Source: Peptococcaceae bacterium CEB3 (GTDB taxonomy: Bacteria; Bacillota; Desulfitobacteriia; Desulfitobacteriales; Desulfitobacteriaceae). Taken from it: 64,000 bases of DNA. Made by a program: the position numbers and the translations under genes. Under the pieces are notes generated by a model that was not told the origin of the DNA, did no database searches, and was given only the letters and a program-made list of their open reading frames with translations. Location: the NCBI GenBank assembly GCA_001029295.1, contig LDXJ01000063.1:310001-374000 (forward strand), written 5' to 3'. This document shows, one piece after another, positions 41,814-51,814 of the stretch (position 1 is its first letter; each line of letters starts with the position of its first letter).

Positions 41814-42517
41814 TTGGCGTTCTGGTGGTTGTGGTGGGCTTCGTCCTCAGGATTAACCCGCTCCTGGTGGTGACAGTGGCCGGGTTGGTGACCGGATTGA
41901 TCGCCCGCTTGCCTTTGGATAAGATCCTCACCCAGTTCGGCACTTCGTTTGTGGTCAATCGTTACATGTCTTTATTTATTCTGATTCTGCCGGTGATCGG
42001 TCTGATGGAACGCTACGGGTTGAAAGAACAAGCCGAGAATCTGGTGTCGAAGGTGAAAGTCGCGACGACGGGCAGAATCCTCATTCTCTATCTCTTTTTG
42101 CGCGAACTTACCTCCGCCCTCGGCCTGACGAGTCTGGGCGGGCACGCCCAAATGGTGCGGCCGCTGATTGCTCCCATGGCGGAGGGAGCGGCCGAAGCGA
42201 AATACGGGGATCTGCCGGAATCCACTCGGTACAAGATCCGGGCCTTTGCCGCCTCGGCCGACAATGTTGGCCTCTTCTTCGGAGAAGATATCTTCATTGC
42301 CATCGGCGCTATTTTACTGATGAAGGGGTTTTTTGATCAACAGCATATCGCCGTCACTCCCCTCGGCATGGCGGTCTGGGGGATTCCCACCGCTTTGACG
42401 GCATTGGTGGTGCACTCCATTCGTTTCTACCGGCTTGACGGCAGTTTGCGCCGGGAATTGACGGGAGGCACCGGGGCGACGACAGGCGATCAGGCCAGGA
42501 CCGCCACGAAGAACTAA
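41801..42517 (+). CDS. 5-oxoproline transporter subunit, DUF969 family
   Basis: 238 residues with about six to seven membrane helices and the DUF969 pattern (LPLDKILTQFGTSFVVNRY, LPVIGLMERYGLKEQAE, LTSLGGHAQMVRPLIAPMAEGAAE). DUF969 and DUF979 proteins pair as a transporter linked to 5-oxoprolinase genes. It overlaps the pxpC 3' end by 13 bp. ATG chosen because AAAGGAG lies 8 nt upstream; an earlier in-frame ATG would put that site inside the gene. Confidence 0.9.
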   Translation: MWSLIGVLVVVVGFVLRINPLLVVTVAGLVTGLIARLPLDKILTQFGTSFVVNRYMSLFILILPVIGLMERYGLKEQAENLVSKVKVATTGRILILYLFLRELTSALGLTSLGGHAQMVRPLIAPMAEGAAEAKYGDLPESTRYKIRAFAASADNVGLFFGEDIFIAIGAILLMKGFFDQQHIAVTPLGMAVWGIPTALTALVVHSIRFYRLDGSLRRELTGGTGATTGDQARTATKN

Positions 42518-42669
42518 AAAAGTGAGCTCGGTCAGCTGAAGCTGAACATCGGGTCTTCAGCCGGGGAGTCTGTCCCCGGCGAAGCACAGTATCGGAAACC
42601 ACAGCCACTTGTAGAAGTGGAAGTCTCGCGACGAGATGAAAAACTAAATAATAAGGGAGGCGTTAGGAG
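42518..42669. repeat. Gap with three hairpins, possible IS605-type end relic
   Basis: GTCAGCTGAAGCTGAAC stem (42531-42547), GCCGGGGAGTCTGTCCCCGGC (42560-42580) and CCACTTGTAGAAGTGG (42605-42620) with ATCGGAAACC between. The hairpin order resembles the 3' (omega-RNA/right-end) part of IS200/IS605-tnpB elements. No tnpA or tnpB is present. Confidence 0.4.
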
Positions 42670-43635
42670 ATGCTTTTATCGTTAAACCTCATTTACGTTC
42701 TCACGGGGTTGGTGTTGGGCGTGATCAGTGTTTTGACTTTCATGGACGGCAGGAACAAGAAACGCTGGAGTACCGGCCTTTTCTGGGGACTTTATGCCAT
42801 TACCTTTCTTTTCGGGCAGTCGATTCCGCCTGACATTATGGGAGTGGTGGTTATCTTGATCGTTATCTTGGCGGGCTTTGGCGGCCTCGGACTGGGAGAC
42901 TACGGGGAGCGAAAGAAGGAGGAGCGCGTCCGCCAAGCGGCGTTGCTGAAAAATAAACTCTTCATTCCCGTGCTCCTCATCCCTCTGATTACGGTCCTGG
43001 GAACCGTGGTCTTTAACAAGACGACTCTGGGTGGGATTCCCCTTCTGGATCCCAAGAACCAGACCCTGGTCAGCTTGGGGCTGGGCGGGGTGATTGCCCT
43101 GATTGTGGCCATGATTTTGACGCGGGATACTCCTCAGCGGGCTGTTAATGAGTCCCGCAGGCTGATGGATGCGATTGGCTGGGCGGCAATCCTGCCGCAA
43201 ATGCTGGCCACTTTGGGGGCCTTGTTTGCCGCAGGCGGGGTCGGCCTGGCCATTTCCAAGATTGTCACGGATATTGTTCCGGCTCAAAATACTCTCGCCG
43301 TGGTGGTGGCTTACTGTGTGGGGATGGCCTTGTTTACCATGATCATGGGCAATGCGTTCGCGGCCTTCCCGGTCATGACTTTGGGCGTGGCGGTGCCCCT
43401 TCTTATTCATATGCACGGGGCCAATGCCAACACGCTCGCGGCCATCGGCATGTTTTCCGGTTACACCGGAACGCTGATGACGCCGATGGCGGCTAATTTT
43501 AATATTGTTCCGGCTGCCCTTTTGGACTTGCCGGACAAATATCAGGTGATCAAAGCTCAGATTCCAACCGCTCTGATTTTACTGGCAGCCAACATCTGCT
43601 TTATGTACTTCCTGGCCTTGGGAGGGCGCTGGTGA
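42670..43635 (+). CDS. 5-oxoproline transporter subunit, DUF979 family
   Basis: 321 residues with about nine membrane helices: GLVLGVISVLTFMDGRNKKRW, FGQSIPPDIMGVVVILIVIL, MGNAFAAFPVMTLGVAVPLL and FSGYTGTLMTPMAANFNIVPAALL match DUF979. It is the partner of the DUF969 protein upstream, forming the likely pyroglutamate permease. ATG with AAGGGAGG and TTAGGAG upstream. Confidence 0.92.
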   Translation: MLLSLNLIYVLTGLVLGVISVLTFMDGRNKKRWSTGLFWGLYAITFLFGQSIPPDIMGVVVILIVILAGFGGLGLGDYGERKKEERVRQAALLKNKLFIPVLLIPLITVLGTVVFNKTTLGGIPLLDPKNQTLVSLGLGGVIALIVAMILTRDTPQRAVNESRRLMDAIGWAAILPQMLATLGALFAAGGVGLAISKIVTDIVPAQNTLAVVVAYCVGMALFTMIMGNAFAAFPVMTLGVAVPLLIHMHGANANTLAAIGMFSGYTGTLMTPMAANFNIVPAALLDLPDKYQVIKAQIPTALILLAANICFMYFLALGGRW

Positions 43636-43678
43636 GGAAGTCCGAGGCGAGAGAAGCAGGCGGTATGAGGTAATCAGA

Positions 43679-43693
43679 TGGAAAGCGCTTACC
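43679..43693. promoter_or_regulatory. cre-like site (CcpA)
   Basis: GGAAAGCGCTTACC matches 12 of 14 positions of the optimal catabolite-responsive element TGWAAGCGCTTWCA. It lies 3' of DUF979 and before a terminator, so it may be fortuitous. Confidence 0.3.
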
Positions 43694-43813
43694 GTTTGAT
43701 CAGGAAAAGCGGCTGTAGAGCATGGGAAAGTTTGCGGAACGCTACAGCGACAGGGGACTCCGATGGGGCAATGGGTATGTTTCGTGAAAAGACGCAAACT
43801 GGACTAACGCCAA

Positions 43814-43848
43814 CGAGACACTTCAAGCGAAGTGCCTCGTTTTTTTTT
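43814..43848 (+). terminator. Rho-independent terminator after the DUF979 gene
   Basis: CGAGACACTT (43814-43823) / AAGTGCCTCG (43830-43839) with one mismatch, then nine T residues. It closes the pxpB-pxpC-transporter unit. Confidence 0.9.
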
Positions 43849-44018
43849 GCACTCTCGGAGAAGACTCCTTTCTCGGAAAACGCTTCACTGACTCCTCAGG
43901 CGCGAAAATAAAAAATTATTATCATAGGAGGAATTTACTCGCAAAGAGCGAATTAATTATTAGAAGGTAACCATAAGAGCAAGGGGAATCGGCGGACAAG
44001 CAAAAACCGAAGAAGAGG

Positions 44019-44996
44019 GTGAATTTAGTGAGCTACAAAGAGTTGTTGAATATGTATATCCCGCTTGTAGATTTTATTGCGGACATTATAGGTTCACATT
44101 GTGAAGTGCTGCTGCATGATATCGTGGATGTTGAGAACTCAGTGATTGCCATTCGCAACGGATATATTAGCGGCCGATATATAGGGTGTCCATTGACGGA
44201 TTTGGGCCTTAAGCTTCTGGAAAATAAAGCCTATTCGAGACAGAATGCCGTTGTCAATTATCGAAGCCGTACGGCTGACGGTAAAAAGCTGATATCCTCG
44301 ACCTATTATATCAAAGACGATCAAGGGGAATTGATAGGGATGTTATGCGTCAATATTTTAGATGCCCCGGATCATCCGATTACGAGGATGCCGTCCCGGC
44401 TCCCCCTGGCGGCGGTGGCCAACGACGGAGTGATTGTCAGCCCTCAAGCGGGGCACGCGGGAGACAGGCGGGAGCGGGGAAAAGAAGGGGTTCAAGGAGA
44501 CGGCAATGTAGGCTCTGAAGAAGACGGTGGGGAAAACGTTCAAGAAGGCGTTCAACAAAACGCCCAAGACAATGAGCAAGAAAATTCCCCAAAAGACCTG
44601 GAAATAAAAGCCAGCGGAGACCTCAAAGAAAACGCCCTAGAAACCACTCGAAAAACCATCCGAGAAAACGTTCAAGAAAACATTCGAGAAACCGCTCGAG
44701 AAAATACTCTAGAAGACGCTCGAGTAAATGCCCAAGCAGACGCCGGGGACGACCCTCAAGAAGAGGTCGCGGAGTTGCTGAGCACGTCCTTAGACCAGGT
44801 GGTTAATGACGCGGTAAAAAAAGTAATGGCCAAGTATGAGGTTTCCGGAGAAAGAATGTCCACCGAGGAAAAAAGCGCCGTTGTGCGAGAACTGCGGGAA
44901 AGCGGTATTTTTAAGATCAAGGGTGCAATCACGAAAGTGGCCAAAGCCTTAAAGACGTCAGAAAGCACTATTTATAGATATTTGGCAATGAAGTAA
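44019..44996 (+). CDS. YheO/DauR-type transcriptional regulator with expanded linker
   Basis: 325 residues. Residues ~5-115 are the YheO PAS-like domain (PLVDFIADIIGSHCEVLLHD, NGYISGRYIGCPLTDLGL, STYYIKDDQGELIGMLCVNI). Residues ~255-325 are the family HTH (ELRESGIFKIKGAITKVAKA, then STIYRYL). Relatives are ~210-240 residues. The excess is a Glu/Asn/Gln/Arg-rich linker made by 18 units of 12 bp (44532-44747; ENVQ, ENIR, ETAR). It probably controls the threonine-catabolism genes that follow. GTG at 44019 or at 44028, each with purine-rich upstream sequence. Confidence 0.88.
   Translation: MNLVSYKELLNMYIPLVDFIADIIGSHCEVLLHDIVDVENSVIAIRNGYISGRYIGCPLTDLGLKLLENKAYSRQNAVVNYRSRTADGKKLISSTYYIKDDQGELIGMLCVNILDAPDHPITRMPSRLPLAAVANDGVIVSPQAGHAGDRRERGKEGVQGDGNVGSEEDGGENVQEGVQQNAQDNEQENSPKDLEIKASGDLKENALETTRKTIRENVQENIRETARENTLEDARVNAQADAGDDPQEEVAELLSTSLDQVVNDAVKKVMAKYEVSGERMSTEEKSAVVRELRESGIFKIKGAITKVAKALKTSESTIYRYLAMK
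44532..44747 (+). repeat. 12-bp in-frame array (~18 units)
   Basis: Consecutive 12-mers such as GAAAACGTTCAA, GAAAACATTCGA and GAAACCGCTCGA, encoding tetrapeptides (ENVQ, ENIR, ETAR). They separate the sensor and HTH domains of the regulator. Confidence 0.85.
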
Positions 44997-45128
44997 GGTA
45001 CCACTCAGGACGTCCTTGATTGAAGGGTCCTAATTCAAAGGACCGCTCGTCTTGGACAGCCTGATTGCAAATACATGTATGTCACAGACAAAGCCGTGGT
45101 ACAAATAGACGCAGAAGGAGAAATGGAA

Positions 45129-45512
45129 ATGAACGAAGCAATCAAAACCACGAAAGCCCCGAAGGCCGTCGGTCCCTACTCCCAGGCTATCAAAGCGGGG
45201 GAGTATCTTCTAACGTCAGGCCAAATTCCTATTGACCCCGAGACGGGCGTGTTTGTCGAAGGGGGCATTAAAGCCCAAACAAAACAGGTCATGGAAAATT
45301 TAAGGCAGGTGCTCCTGGCTGGGGGTTTGGATTTTACGGATGTGGTCAAAACCACAATTTTTATTGTCAATATGGCTGATTTCGGCGCCGTCAACGAAGT
45401 CTATGAAAAATACTTTACGAATGTCTTGCCGGCTCGCTCCTGTATCGGGGTTGCCAGCCTGCCCAAAGGGGCTTTGGTCGAAATGGAAGTCATCGCCAGC
45501 CGCCAAAATTGA
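45129..45512 (+). CDS. ridA: RidA family 2-iminobutanoate/2-iminopropanoate deaminase
   Basis: 127 residues, canonical RidA: KAVGPYSQAIKAGEYLLTSGQIP, the catalytic Arg in PARSCIGVASLPKGALVEME. It hydrolyses the reactive enamine/imine released by PLP dehydratases such as the threonine ammonia-lyase encoded 16 bp downstream, giving 2-oxobutyrate. Start: ATG at 45129 has AAGGAG at 8 nt; the ATG at 45123 sits too close. Confidence 0.95.
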   Translation: MNEAIKTTKAPKAVGPYSQAIKAGEYLLTSGQIPIDPETGVFVEGGIKAQTKQVMENLRQVLLAGGLDFTDVVKTTIFIVNMADFGAVNEVYEKYFTNVLPARSCIGVASLPKGALVEMEVIASRQN

Positions 45513-45528
45513 GTGAGGATGTGATAAT

Positions 45529-46737
45529 GTGCAAGTCACAGTTGAAGAGATCAAAAAAGCCCGTGCAACTTTGGACGGAGTGATTTCCAGAACAGGACTG
45601 TCGTACAGTAATATTCTCAGCGAGATGAGCGGGAATGAAGTTTACCTCAAAATGGAAAACCTGCAACGCACAGGTTCTTTCAAAGTGCGGGGGGCTTATA
45701 ACAAAGTAGCGAATTTAAGCGAGCATGACAAGCAAAGCGGAGTGATCGCTTCTTCCGCCGGTAATCACGCTCAGGGGGTCGCTCTGGCCGCAACCACTTT
45801 CGGCATCAAGTCCACCATTGTTATGCCCAAGCACGCTCCCTTGTCAAAGGTGATTGCGACGCAAGGGTACGGAGCAAAAGTAGTCTTGCACGGCGATGTT
45901 TACGATGATGCCTATGCGGAAGCCCGGCGAATTCAGAAAGAGGAAAATGCCACCTTTGTCCACCCATTTGACGATCCTTTGGTCATCGCGGGTCAGGGAA
46001 CGATTGCCTTGGAAATGCTGGAGGACTTGCCGGATGTTGACGTGGTGGTGGTACCCATCGGCGGCGGCGGCCTGATCTCCGGAATGGCAGTGGCTCTGAA
46101 AGAACTGAAGCCGAGTATCAAAGTCATTGGCGTGCAGACTAAGAACATGCCCTCTATGGCGGAAGCCCTGGCCCAAAAGCGAATCGTGACGGTTGACGGC
46201 ATCCCGACCATCGCCGACGGCATCGCGGTCAAAACCCCGGGAGCTTTGACTTTTGAGATCTGTCAGCATTATGTGGATGAGATCGTGACGGTCGATGAAG
46301 AAGAAATCGCGCGAGCGATTTTGCTGTTGCTGGAACGAGTCAAGACTGTCGCCGAGGGTGCGGGCGCGGTGAGTATTGCCGCCGTCTTGAACTGCTTTCC
46401 CGCGTTAAAACATCGTAAGCTGGCCGCTGTAATCAGCGGCGGTAATATCGACGTCAATACGGTGACCCGCATTATTAACAAGGGATTGGTTAAGTCCGGA
46501 CGTAAGGTGTTTTTTGATACCGTCATTTCGGACAAGCCCGGAGAACTGTGGCAGCTGCTAAAGCTAATCGCGGACTCGAATGCCAACGTCTTGGCGGTGA
46601 CGCACAGCCGGGAAAGCAGGGATGTGGCGTTGGGCAGCTGCCGGGTGGAGCTGGAATTGGAAACCGCGAACGAAGAGCAGATTGCCAAGATCAGAAAGCT
46701 GATGGAAGAACGGCATTATAGCGTAGACATGCGCTGA
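45529..46737 (+). CDS. ilvA: Threonine ammonia-lyase (PLP-dependent, with ACT domain)
   Basis: 402 residues. PLP-binding Lys52 lies in [11 protein letters not shown], with [11 protein letters not shown] and the glycine loop [12 protein letters not shown]-terminal ACT-type domain (~325-400; [20 protein letters not shown]) suggests feedback or ligand control. It deaminates threonine to 2-oxobutyrate. Context (RidA, amino-acid permease, NifJ, no isoleucine-pathway genes) favours a catabolic role, so tdcB could be the better symbol. GTG start following GTGAGGATG. Confidence 0.93.
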   Translation: MQVTVEEIKKARATLDGVISRTGLSYSNILSEMSGNEVYLKMENLQRTGSFKVRGAYNKVANLSEHDKQSGVIASSAGNHAQGVALAATTFGIKSTIVMPKHAPLSKVIATQGYGAKVVLHGDVYDDAYAEARRIQKEENATFVHPFDDPLVIAGQGTIALEMLEDLPDVDVVVVPIGGGGLISGMAVALKELKPSIKVIGVQTKNMPSMAEALAQKRIVTVDGIPTIADGIAVKTPGALTFEICQHYVDEIVTVDEEEIARAILLLLERVKTVAEGAGAVSIAAVLNCFPALKHRKLAAVISGGNIDVNTVTRIINKGLVKSGRKVFFDTVISDKPGELWQLLKLIADSNANVLAVTHSRESRDVALGSCRVELELETANEEQIAKIRKLMEERHYSVDMR

Positions 46738-46745
46738 GAAAGAGA

Positions 46746-48164
46746 GTGTTTAAGGTGGAAGAGAGGCAGTTAACCCGGGGCCTCAAGGCACGGCACATAG
46801 AGCTGATTGCCCTTGGGGGGACTATTGGCGTGGGCCTTTTCATGGGATCGGCCAGCACTATCAAATGGGCCGGACCCTCTGTGCTGTTAGCCTACGGCTT
46901 AGCCGGGATCATTATGTTTTTTGTTATGCGCATTATGGGAGAAATGCTCTATCTCGAACCGGTGACAGGGTCTTTTGCCACGTATGCTCACAAATATGTG
47001 AGTCCTCTGGCCGGCTTTTTGACCGCCTGGAGTTACTGGTTTTTATGGGTTACGGTCGGCATGGCGGAAGTCACCGCGATTGGAATTTACGTCGCTTTTT
47101 GGTTCCCGACCGTTCCCCAATGGCTCCCGGCTTTGGTAGGGGTAGGAATCGTGGCGGCGGCCAATTTAGCCGCCGTGAAGTATTATGGTGAATTTGAGTT
47201 TTGGTTTGCTATGGTAAAAGTCGTCACGATTTTGGCTATGATCGTCCTCGGAAGTGGGGTGATTTTCTTCGGCCTGGGGAACGGCGGCCATCCGATCGAT
47301 TTTGTCAATCTTTACAGTCACGGCGGCTTCTTCCCGGGCGGGTGGAAAGGTTTTATCTTCTCCCTCTGTATCGTGACAGCCTCGTTCCAAGGTGTGGAAC
47401 TGGTCGGGATTACCGCGGGTGAAGCGGAAAACCCGAAAAAGACGCTGCATCAAGCGATTAAGAATATTATCTGGCGCATTTTAATCTTCTATGTGGGCGC
47501 CATCTTTGTGATTGTTACCATTTACCCATGGAATCAGGTGGGTCAGCATGGCAGTCCGTTTGTTTTAACGTTTGCTAAAGTAGGTATTGTTGCCGCGGCG
47601 GGCATAATCAATTTCGTCGTGCTCACAGCCGCAATGTCCGGCTGTAACAGCGGTATTTTCAGTGCGGCCAGAATGTTGTATACCTTGTCCCAAAATGGCC
47701 AAGCTCCCAAGTTCTTTGGCAGAGTGTCGAAGAGCGGCGTACCCAGGAACAGTATTGTCACCACCATTGCTTGTCTCTTGCTGGGTGTCGTGCTCAATAT
47801 TATAACTCCTAACTCAAAATTGTTCCTCTACATTTACAGTGCCAGTGTTCTGCCAGGAATGGTTCCGTGGTTTGCCTTGGCTTTCAGTCAGTTTAAATTC
47901 AGGACAAAGTGGCAGAATGAACTCTCGGCTCACCCCTTTAAGTCGCCGCTTTTCCCTGTCAGCAACTATATCACCATCGTCTTCTTGGCGCTCGTGGCAG
48001 TGGGTATGTGGTTCAATCCGGATACTCATTTATCCTTGATCGTGGGAGCCGCTTTCCTGGCGATCATCATTGTGAGTTATTATCTCTTTGGCATGGGGAA
48101 AAGGACGCCGCTTGAGCAACTGCAGATACCCGAGAGCGCGGCCGGCGAGAATGCTGCCAGATAG
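46746..48164 (+). CDS. Amino-acid permease, APC superfamily (AAT type)
   Basis: 472 residues with 12 membrane helices. N-terminal [32 protein letters not shown]-like region, and [19 protein letters not shown] are hallmarks of proton-coupled AAT permeases. Probably imports threonine or serine for the dehydratase just upstream (8 bp gap). The 3' end runs into a 15-bp tandem array, the stop TAG lying in its first unit. Confidence 0.92.
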   Translation: MFKVEERQLTRGLKARHIELIALGGTIGVGLFMGSASTIKWAGPSVLLAYGLAGIIMFFVMRIMGEMLYLEPVTGSFATYAHKYVSPLAGFLTAWSYWFLWVTVGMAEVTAIGIYVAFWFPTVPQWLPALVGVGIVAAANLAAVKYYGEFEFWFAMVKVVTILAMIVLGSGVIFFGLGNGGHPIDFVNLYSHGGFFPGGWKGFIFSLCIVTASFQGVELVGITAGEAENPKKTLHQAIKNIIWRILIFYVGAIFVIVTIYPWNQVGQHGSPFVLTFAKVGIVAAAGIINFVVLTAAMSGCNSGIFSAARMLYTLSQNGQAPKFFGRVSKSGVPRNSIVTTIACLLLGVVLNIITPNSKLFLYIYSASVLPGMVPWFALAFSQFKFRTKWQNELSAHPFKSPLFPVSNYITIVFLALVAVGMWFNPDTHLSLIVGAAFLAIIIVSYYLFGMGKRTPLEQLQIPESAAGENAAR

Positions 48165-48211
48165 AACGCCGCAAGATAGAACGCTGCCACATAGAATGCG
48201 GCCGGATAGGA
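48161..48211 (+). repeat. 15-bp tandem array (about 4 units)
   Basis: ATAGAACGCCGCAAG-type units starting at 48161, 48176, 48191 and 48206. They overlap the permease stop codon and separate it from nifJ. Confidence 0.75.
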
Positions 48212-48247
48212 AAATCATGAGTCATTGTGAAAGAAGGGTTCAATCTC

Positions 48248-51200
48248 ATGGCTAGAAAAATGCAAACGATGGATGGCAATACAGCCGCGGCCCACACTTC
48301 CTACGCTTTTACCGATGTGGCCGCCATTTATCCCATTACCCCGTCCACCCCTATGGCGGAACATGTGGACGAATGGTCCGTCAGGGGCAGGAAGAATATC
48401 TTCGGCCAGACTGTGAAACTGGTGGAAATGCAGTCGGAAGGGGGAGCCGCCGGGGCTGTGCATGGTTCCCTGCAGGCGGGCGCCTTGACGACGACGTATA
48501 CTTCCTCTCAAGGCCTGTTGTTAATGATTCCCAACATGTATAAGATTGCCGGTGAACTTTTGCCCGCGGTGTTTCATGTGAGTGCCAGGGCTTTGGGCGC
48601 GAACGCGCTTGCTATTTTCGGTGATCACCAAGACGTTATGGCGACGCGGCAAACGGGCTTTGCCATGCTGGCCGAAAGCAGTGTCCAGCAAGTGATGGAT
48701 TTGGCGGCTGTGGCCCATCTATCCGCCATTAAGGGGCGGGTTCCTTTTGTCAACTTCTTCGACGGGTTTCGGACCTCTCATGAAGTACAGAAAATCGAGG
48801 TCCTGGACTATGACGAGTTGGCTCCATTAGTGGATAAGACCGCACTGGAGGAGTTCAGGCGGAAAGCGCTGAATCCTGACCACCCTGTTATGAAGGGAAC
48901 AGTGCAGAATTCCGACATTTATTTTCAGCAAAGAGAAGTCTCCAACCGGTATTACCAGGCACTGCCCGAGATTGTTGAGAACTATATGGCGGAGATCAAC
49001 AAACTTACGGGGCGGGATTATCATCTGTTTAATTATTACGGTGCCGCGGACGCGGATAGAATGATTATTGCCATGGGTTCGGTTTGTGAGGCGATTGAAG
49101 AGACGGTGGACTACTTGAATGCCAGGGGCGAAAAGGTCGGCGTGCTGACGGTTCATTTGTACAGGCCTTTTTCCTTGGAACATTTCTTCAAGTATATTCC
49201 TAAAACCGTGCGGAAGATTGCGGTTTTGGACCGGACGAAAGAGCTGGGAGCTTTTGCGGAACCCTTGTATCTGGATGTCAAGGCGGTCTTCAGCGGCAGA
49301 GATTGGCAGCCGGTGATCGTAGGCGGCCGCTGCGGTGTGGGTGGCAAAGATGTAGTCCCCGGTCATATTCAGGGTATCTTTGCCAATCTGAACCAAGCGC
49401 AACCGAAGGACCACTTTACCGTGGGGATTGTGGATGATGTAACACACACCTCTTTGCCCTTTGGCGAAGACATCGATCCTACCGCGGCCGGAACCACCGC
49501 CTGTAAGTTCTGGGGACTGGGTTCGGACGGAACGGTGGGTGCTAACAAAAGCGCCATTACCATCATCGGGGATCATACTGACATGTATGCCCAAGGATAT
49601 TTCGCTTATGATTCTAAGAAATCCGGCGGGGTGACTATCTCCCATCTGCGCTTTGGCAAGAGCCCGATCAAGTCGCCCTACCTGATCAATAAAGCGGATT
49701 TCATTGCTTGCCATAATCAATCCTATGTCGACAAGTATAATGTCTTGGAAGGTTTGAAGCCCGGAGGAAGCTTTCTCTTGAACTGTAATTGGACGGCCGG
49801 GGAACTGGAGAACCATCTGCCGGCGGGTATGAAACGTTACATGTTTAAGAACAAGATTCGTTTCTATACCTTGGATGCCGTGGGAATCGCGCAGAAAATC
49901 GGTCTGGGCGGCAGGATCAATATGATCATGCAAGCGGCTTTCTTTAAAATTGCCGGCATCATTCCCGTGGAAGAGGCGGTACGCTACCTCAAAGAGGCCG
50001 CGGAAAAGTCTTACGGCAAAAAAGGCGAAAAAGTCGTCCATATGAACAATGAGGCGATCGATCAAGGTGTGCGGGCCATTGTGGAAATCAGCCTTCCCGC
50101 TTCCTGGGAAAAGGCCCAAGATGAAAGCAAGACTGAGAAAGAAGTCCCGGCCTTCATAAAGGATGTTTTAATTCCTATGAACAGGCAAGAGGGGGACCAA
50201 TTACCTGTGAGTGCTTTCTTGGGTCGGGAAGACGGCGCCTACCCCATGGGTACTTCTGCTTATGAAAAACGCGGGATTGCCATTAATATTCCCAGCTGGC
50301 TGCCGGATCATTGTATTCAGTGCAATCAGTGTTCTTATGTTTGCCCTCATGCCGCGATCAGGCCGGTCTTGGTGAATGAAGAAGAGATGAAGAACGCTCC
50401 CGCCGGCTTCGTCTCTAAACCTGCGGTAGGTGCCAAAGGAATGTATTTCCGTATGGCTATTTCCGCCTATGATTGCACAGGCTGCGGCAATTGTGCCCAG
50501 GTTTGCCCGGCTAAGCAAAAAGCTCTGGAAATGAAACCCCTGGAAACCCAACTGGAGCAAGCCGGTTTGTGGGAGTATGCTCTGGCTTTAGCATCTAAAA
50601 ATAACCCCGTGAGTCCGCTGACGGTCAAAGGCAGCCAATTTGAGCAGCCGCTCCTGGAATTTTCCGGTGCTTGTGCGGGTTGTGGCGAGACTCCCTATGC
50701 CAAACTGGTGACCCAACTGTTTGGAGACAGGATGGTGGTAGCTAACGCGACCGGCTGCTCTTCCGTTTGGGGTGCGAGCGCACCTTCCATGCCGTATACC
50801 ACGAACAAGCGGGGGCATGGACCGGCTTGGGGCAACTCTCTCTTTGAGGATAATGCCGAATACGGACTGGGAATGTTTCTGGGAGCTAAGCAACTGAGAG
50901 CAAAGCTGGCTCAGGAAGTCACAGCCGCCGCTGAGTTGAGTTTGGGAGCGGAATTTAAGACGGCTTGTGAAGATTGGTTAGTCAATATGGACCGGGGGGA
51001 AGGAACCCGGGCCCGGGCCGATAAGCTCACGGCGCTCCTGGAAAAGAGTAAAGGGCAAGACACTTTGCTCAATGAAATTTACAAGAAAAAGGACTTCATG
51101 GTTAAGAGATCCCAATGGATTTTTGGGGGCGACGGCTGGGCCTATGACATCGGTTTCGGCGGTTTGGATCACGTGCTGGCGTCCGGGCAAGATGTGAATG

Positions 51201-51754
51201 TGCTGGTATTTGATACCGAGGTATATTCCAACACCGGGGGGCAGTCTTCCAAATCCACGCCTACGGCGGCTATAGCCAAATTAGCGGCCGGCGGTAAGCG
51301 GACCAAGAAAAAGGATCTTGGCATGATGGCGATAAGTTATGGCTATGTCTATGTGGCGCAAATTGCCATGGGTGCCGATAAGAATCAAACCCTGAAAGCT
51401 ATGGCTGAGGCAGAAGCTTATCCGGGTCCGTCTTTGATTATTGCCTATGCTCCTTGTATCAATCACGGCTTAAAGGCAGGTATGGGCGGCAGCCAATCGG
51501 AAGCGAAACGGGCTGTGGAGAGCGGCTACTGGTCCCTGTACCGTTACAATCCCCAACTGAAGGATACCGGCAAACCGGTGTTTACTCTAGATTCGAAAGA
51601 GCCGACGATGAACTTCCTGGAATTTCTCTTAGGTGAAGTACGCTACGCGTCAATGCGGAAGCAATTTCCGGAATTGGCCGAGGGTCTGTTTAAACAAGCC
51701 GAAAAAGAGGCGGCCGACAGGCTGGAAGGCTATAGGAGACTGGCGGGCCAGTGA
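48248..51754 (+). CDS. nifJ: Pyruvate:ferredoxin (flavodoxin) oxidoreductase
   Basis: 1168 residues, single-chain PFOR. The N-terminal pyrimidine-binding domain has MDGNTAAAHTSYAFTDVAAI and YPITPSTPMAE. Two 4Fe-4S motifs occur at ~688-700 (CIQCNQCSYVCP) and ~745 (CTGCGNCAQVCP), and the TPP domain has GACAGCGETPYAKL and a GGDGWAYDIGFGGLDH region. It oxidises pyruvate, and usually 2-oxobutyrate, to acyl-CoA, CO2 and reduced ferredoxin. Placement after threonine ammonia-lyase suggests it takes 2-oxobutyrate to propionyl-CoA. ATG 48248 matches the family N-terminus; an upstream GTG is in frame. Confidence 0.97.
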   Translation: MARKMQTMDGNTAAAHTSYAFTDVAAIYPITPSTPMAEHVDEWSVRGRKNIFGQTVKLVEMQSEGGAAGAVHGSLQAGALTTTYTSSQGLLLMIPNMYKIAGELLPAVFHVSARALGANALAIFGDHQDVMATRQTGFAMLAESSVQQVMDLAAVAHLSAIKGRVPFVNFFDGFRTSHEVQKIEVLDYDELAPLVDKTALEEFRRKALNPDHPVMKGTVQNSDIYFQQREVSNRYYQALPEIVENYMAEINKLTGRDYHLFNYYGAADADRMIIAMGSVCEAIEETVDYLNARGEKVGVLTVHLYRPFSLEHFFKYIPKTVRKIAVLDRTKELGAFAEPLYLDVKAVFSGRDWQPVIVGGRCGVGGKDVVPGHIQGIFANLNQAQPKDHFTVGIVDDVTHTSLPFGEDIDPTAAGTTACKFWGLGSDGTVGANKSAITIIGDHTDMYAQGYFAYDSKKSGGVTISHLRFGKSPIKSPYLINKADFIACHNQSYVDKYNVLEGLKPGGSFLLNCNWTAGELENHLPAGMKRYMFKNKIRFYTLDAVGIAQKIGLGGRINMIMQAAFFKIAGIIPVEEAVRYLKEAAEKSYGKKGEKVVHMNNEAIDQGVRAIVEISLPASWEKAQDESKTEKEVPAFIKDVLIPMNRQEGDQLPVSAFLGREDGAYPMGTSAYEKRGIAINIPSWLPDHCIQCNQCSYVCPHAAIRPVLVNEEEMKNAPAGFVSKPAVGAKGMYFRMAISAYDCTGCGNCAQVCPAKQKALEMKPLETQLEQAGLWEYALALASKNNPVSPLTVKGSQFEQPLLEFSGACAGCGETPYAKLVTQLFGDRMVVANATGCSSVWGASAPSMPYTTNKRGHGPAWGNSLFEDNAEYGLGMFLGAKQLRAKLAQEVTAAAELSLGAEFKTACEDWLVNMDRGEGTRARADKLTALLEKSKGQDTLLNEIYKKKDFMVKRSQWIFGGDGWAYDIGFGGLDHVLASGQDVNVLVFDTEVYSNTGGQSSKSTPTAAIAKLAAGGKRTKKKDLGMMAISYGYVYVAQIAMGADKNQTLKAMAEAEAYPGPSLIIAYAPCINHGLKAGMGGSQSEAKRAVESGYWSLYRYNPQLKDTGKPVFTLDSKEPTMNFLEFLLGEVRYASMRKQFPELAEGLFKQAEKEAADRLEGYRRLAGQ

Positions 51755-51814
51755 CTTCTTCCCAGTAACATTCTTTTGGTTCCAGCCTGTGAACGGATGC
51801 TCGCCGAGGGTTGT

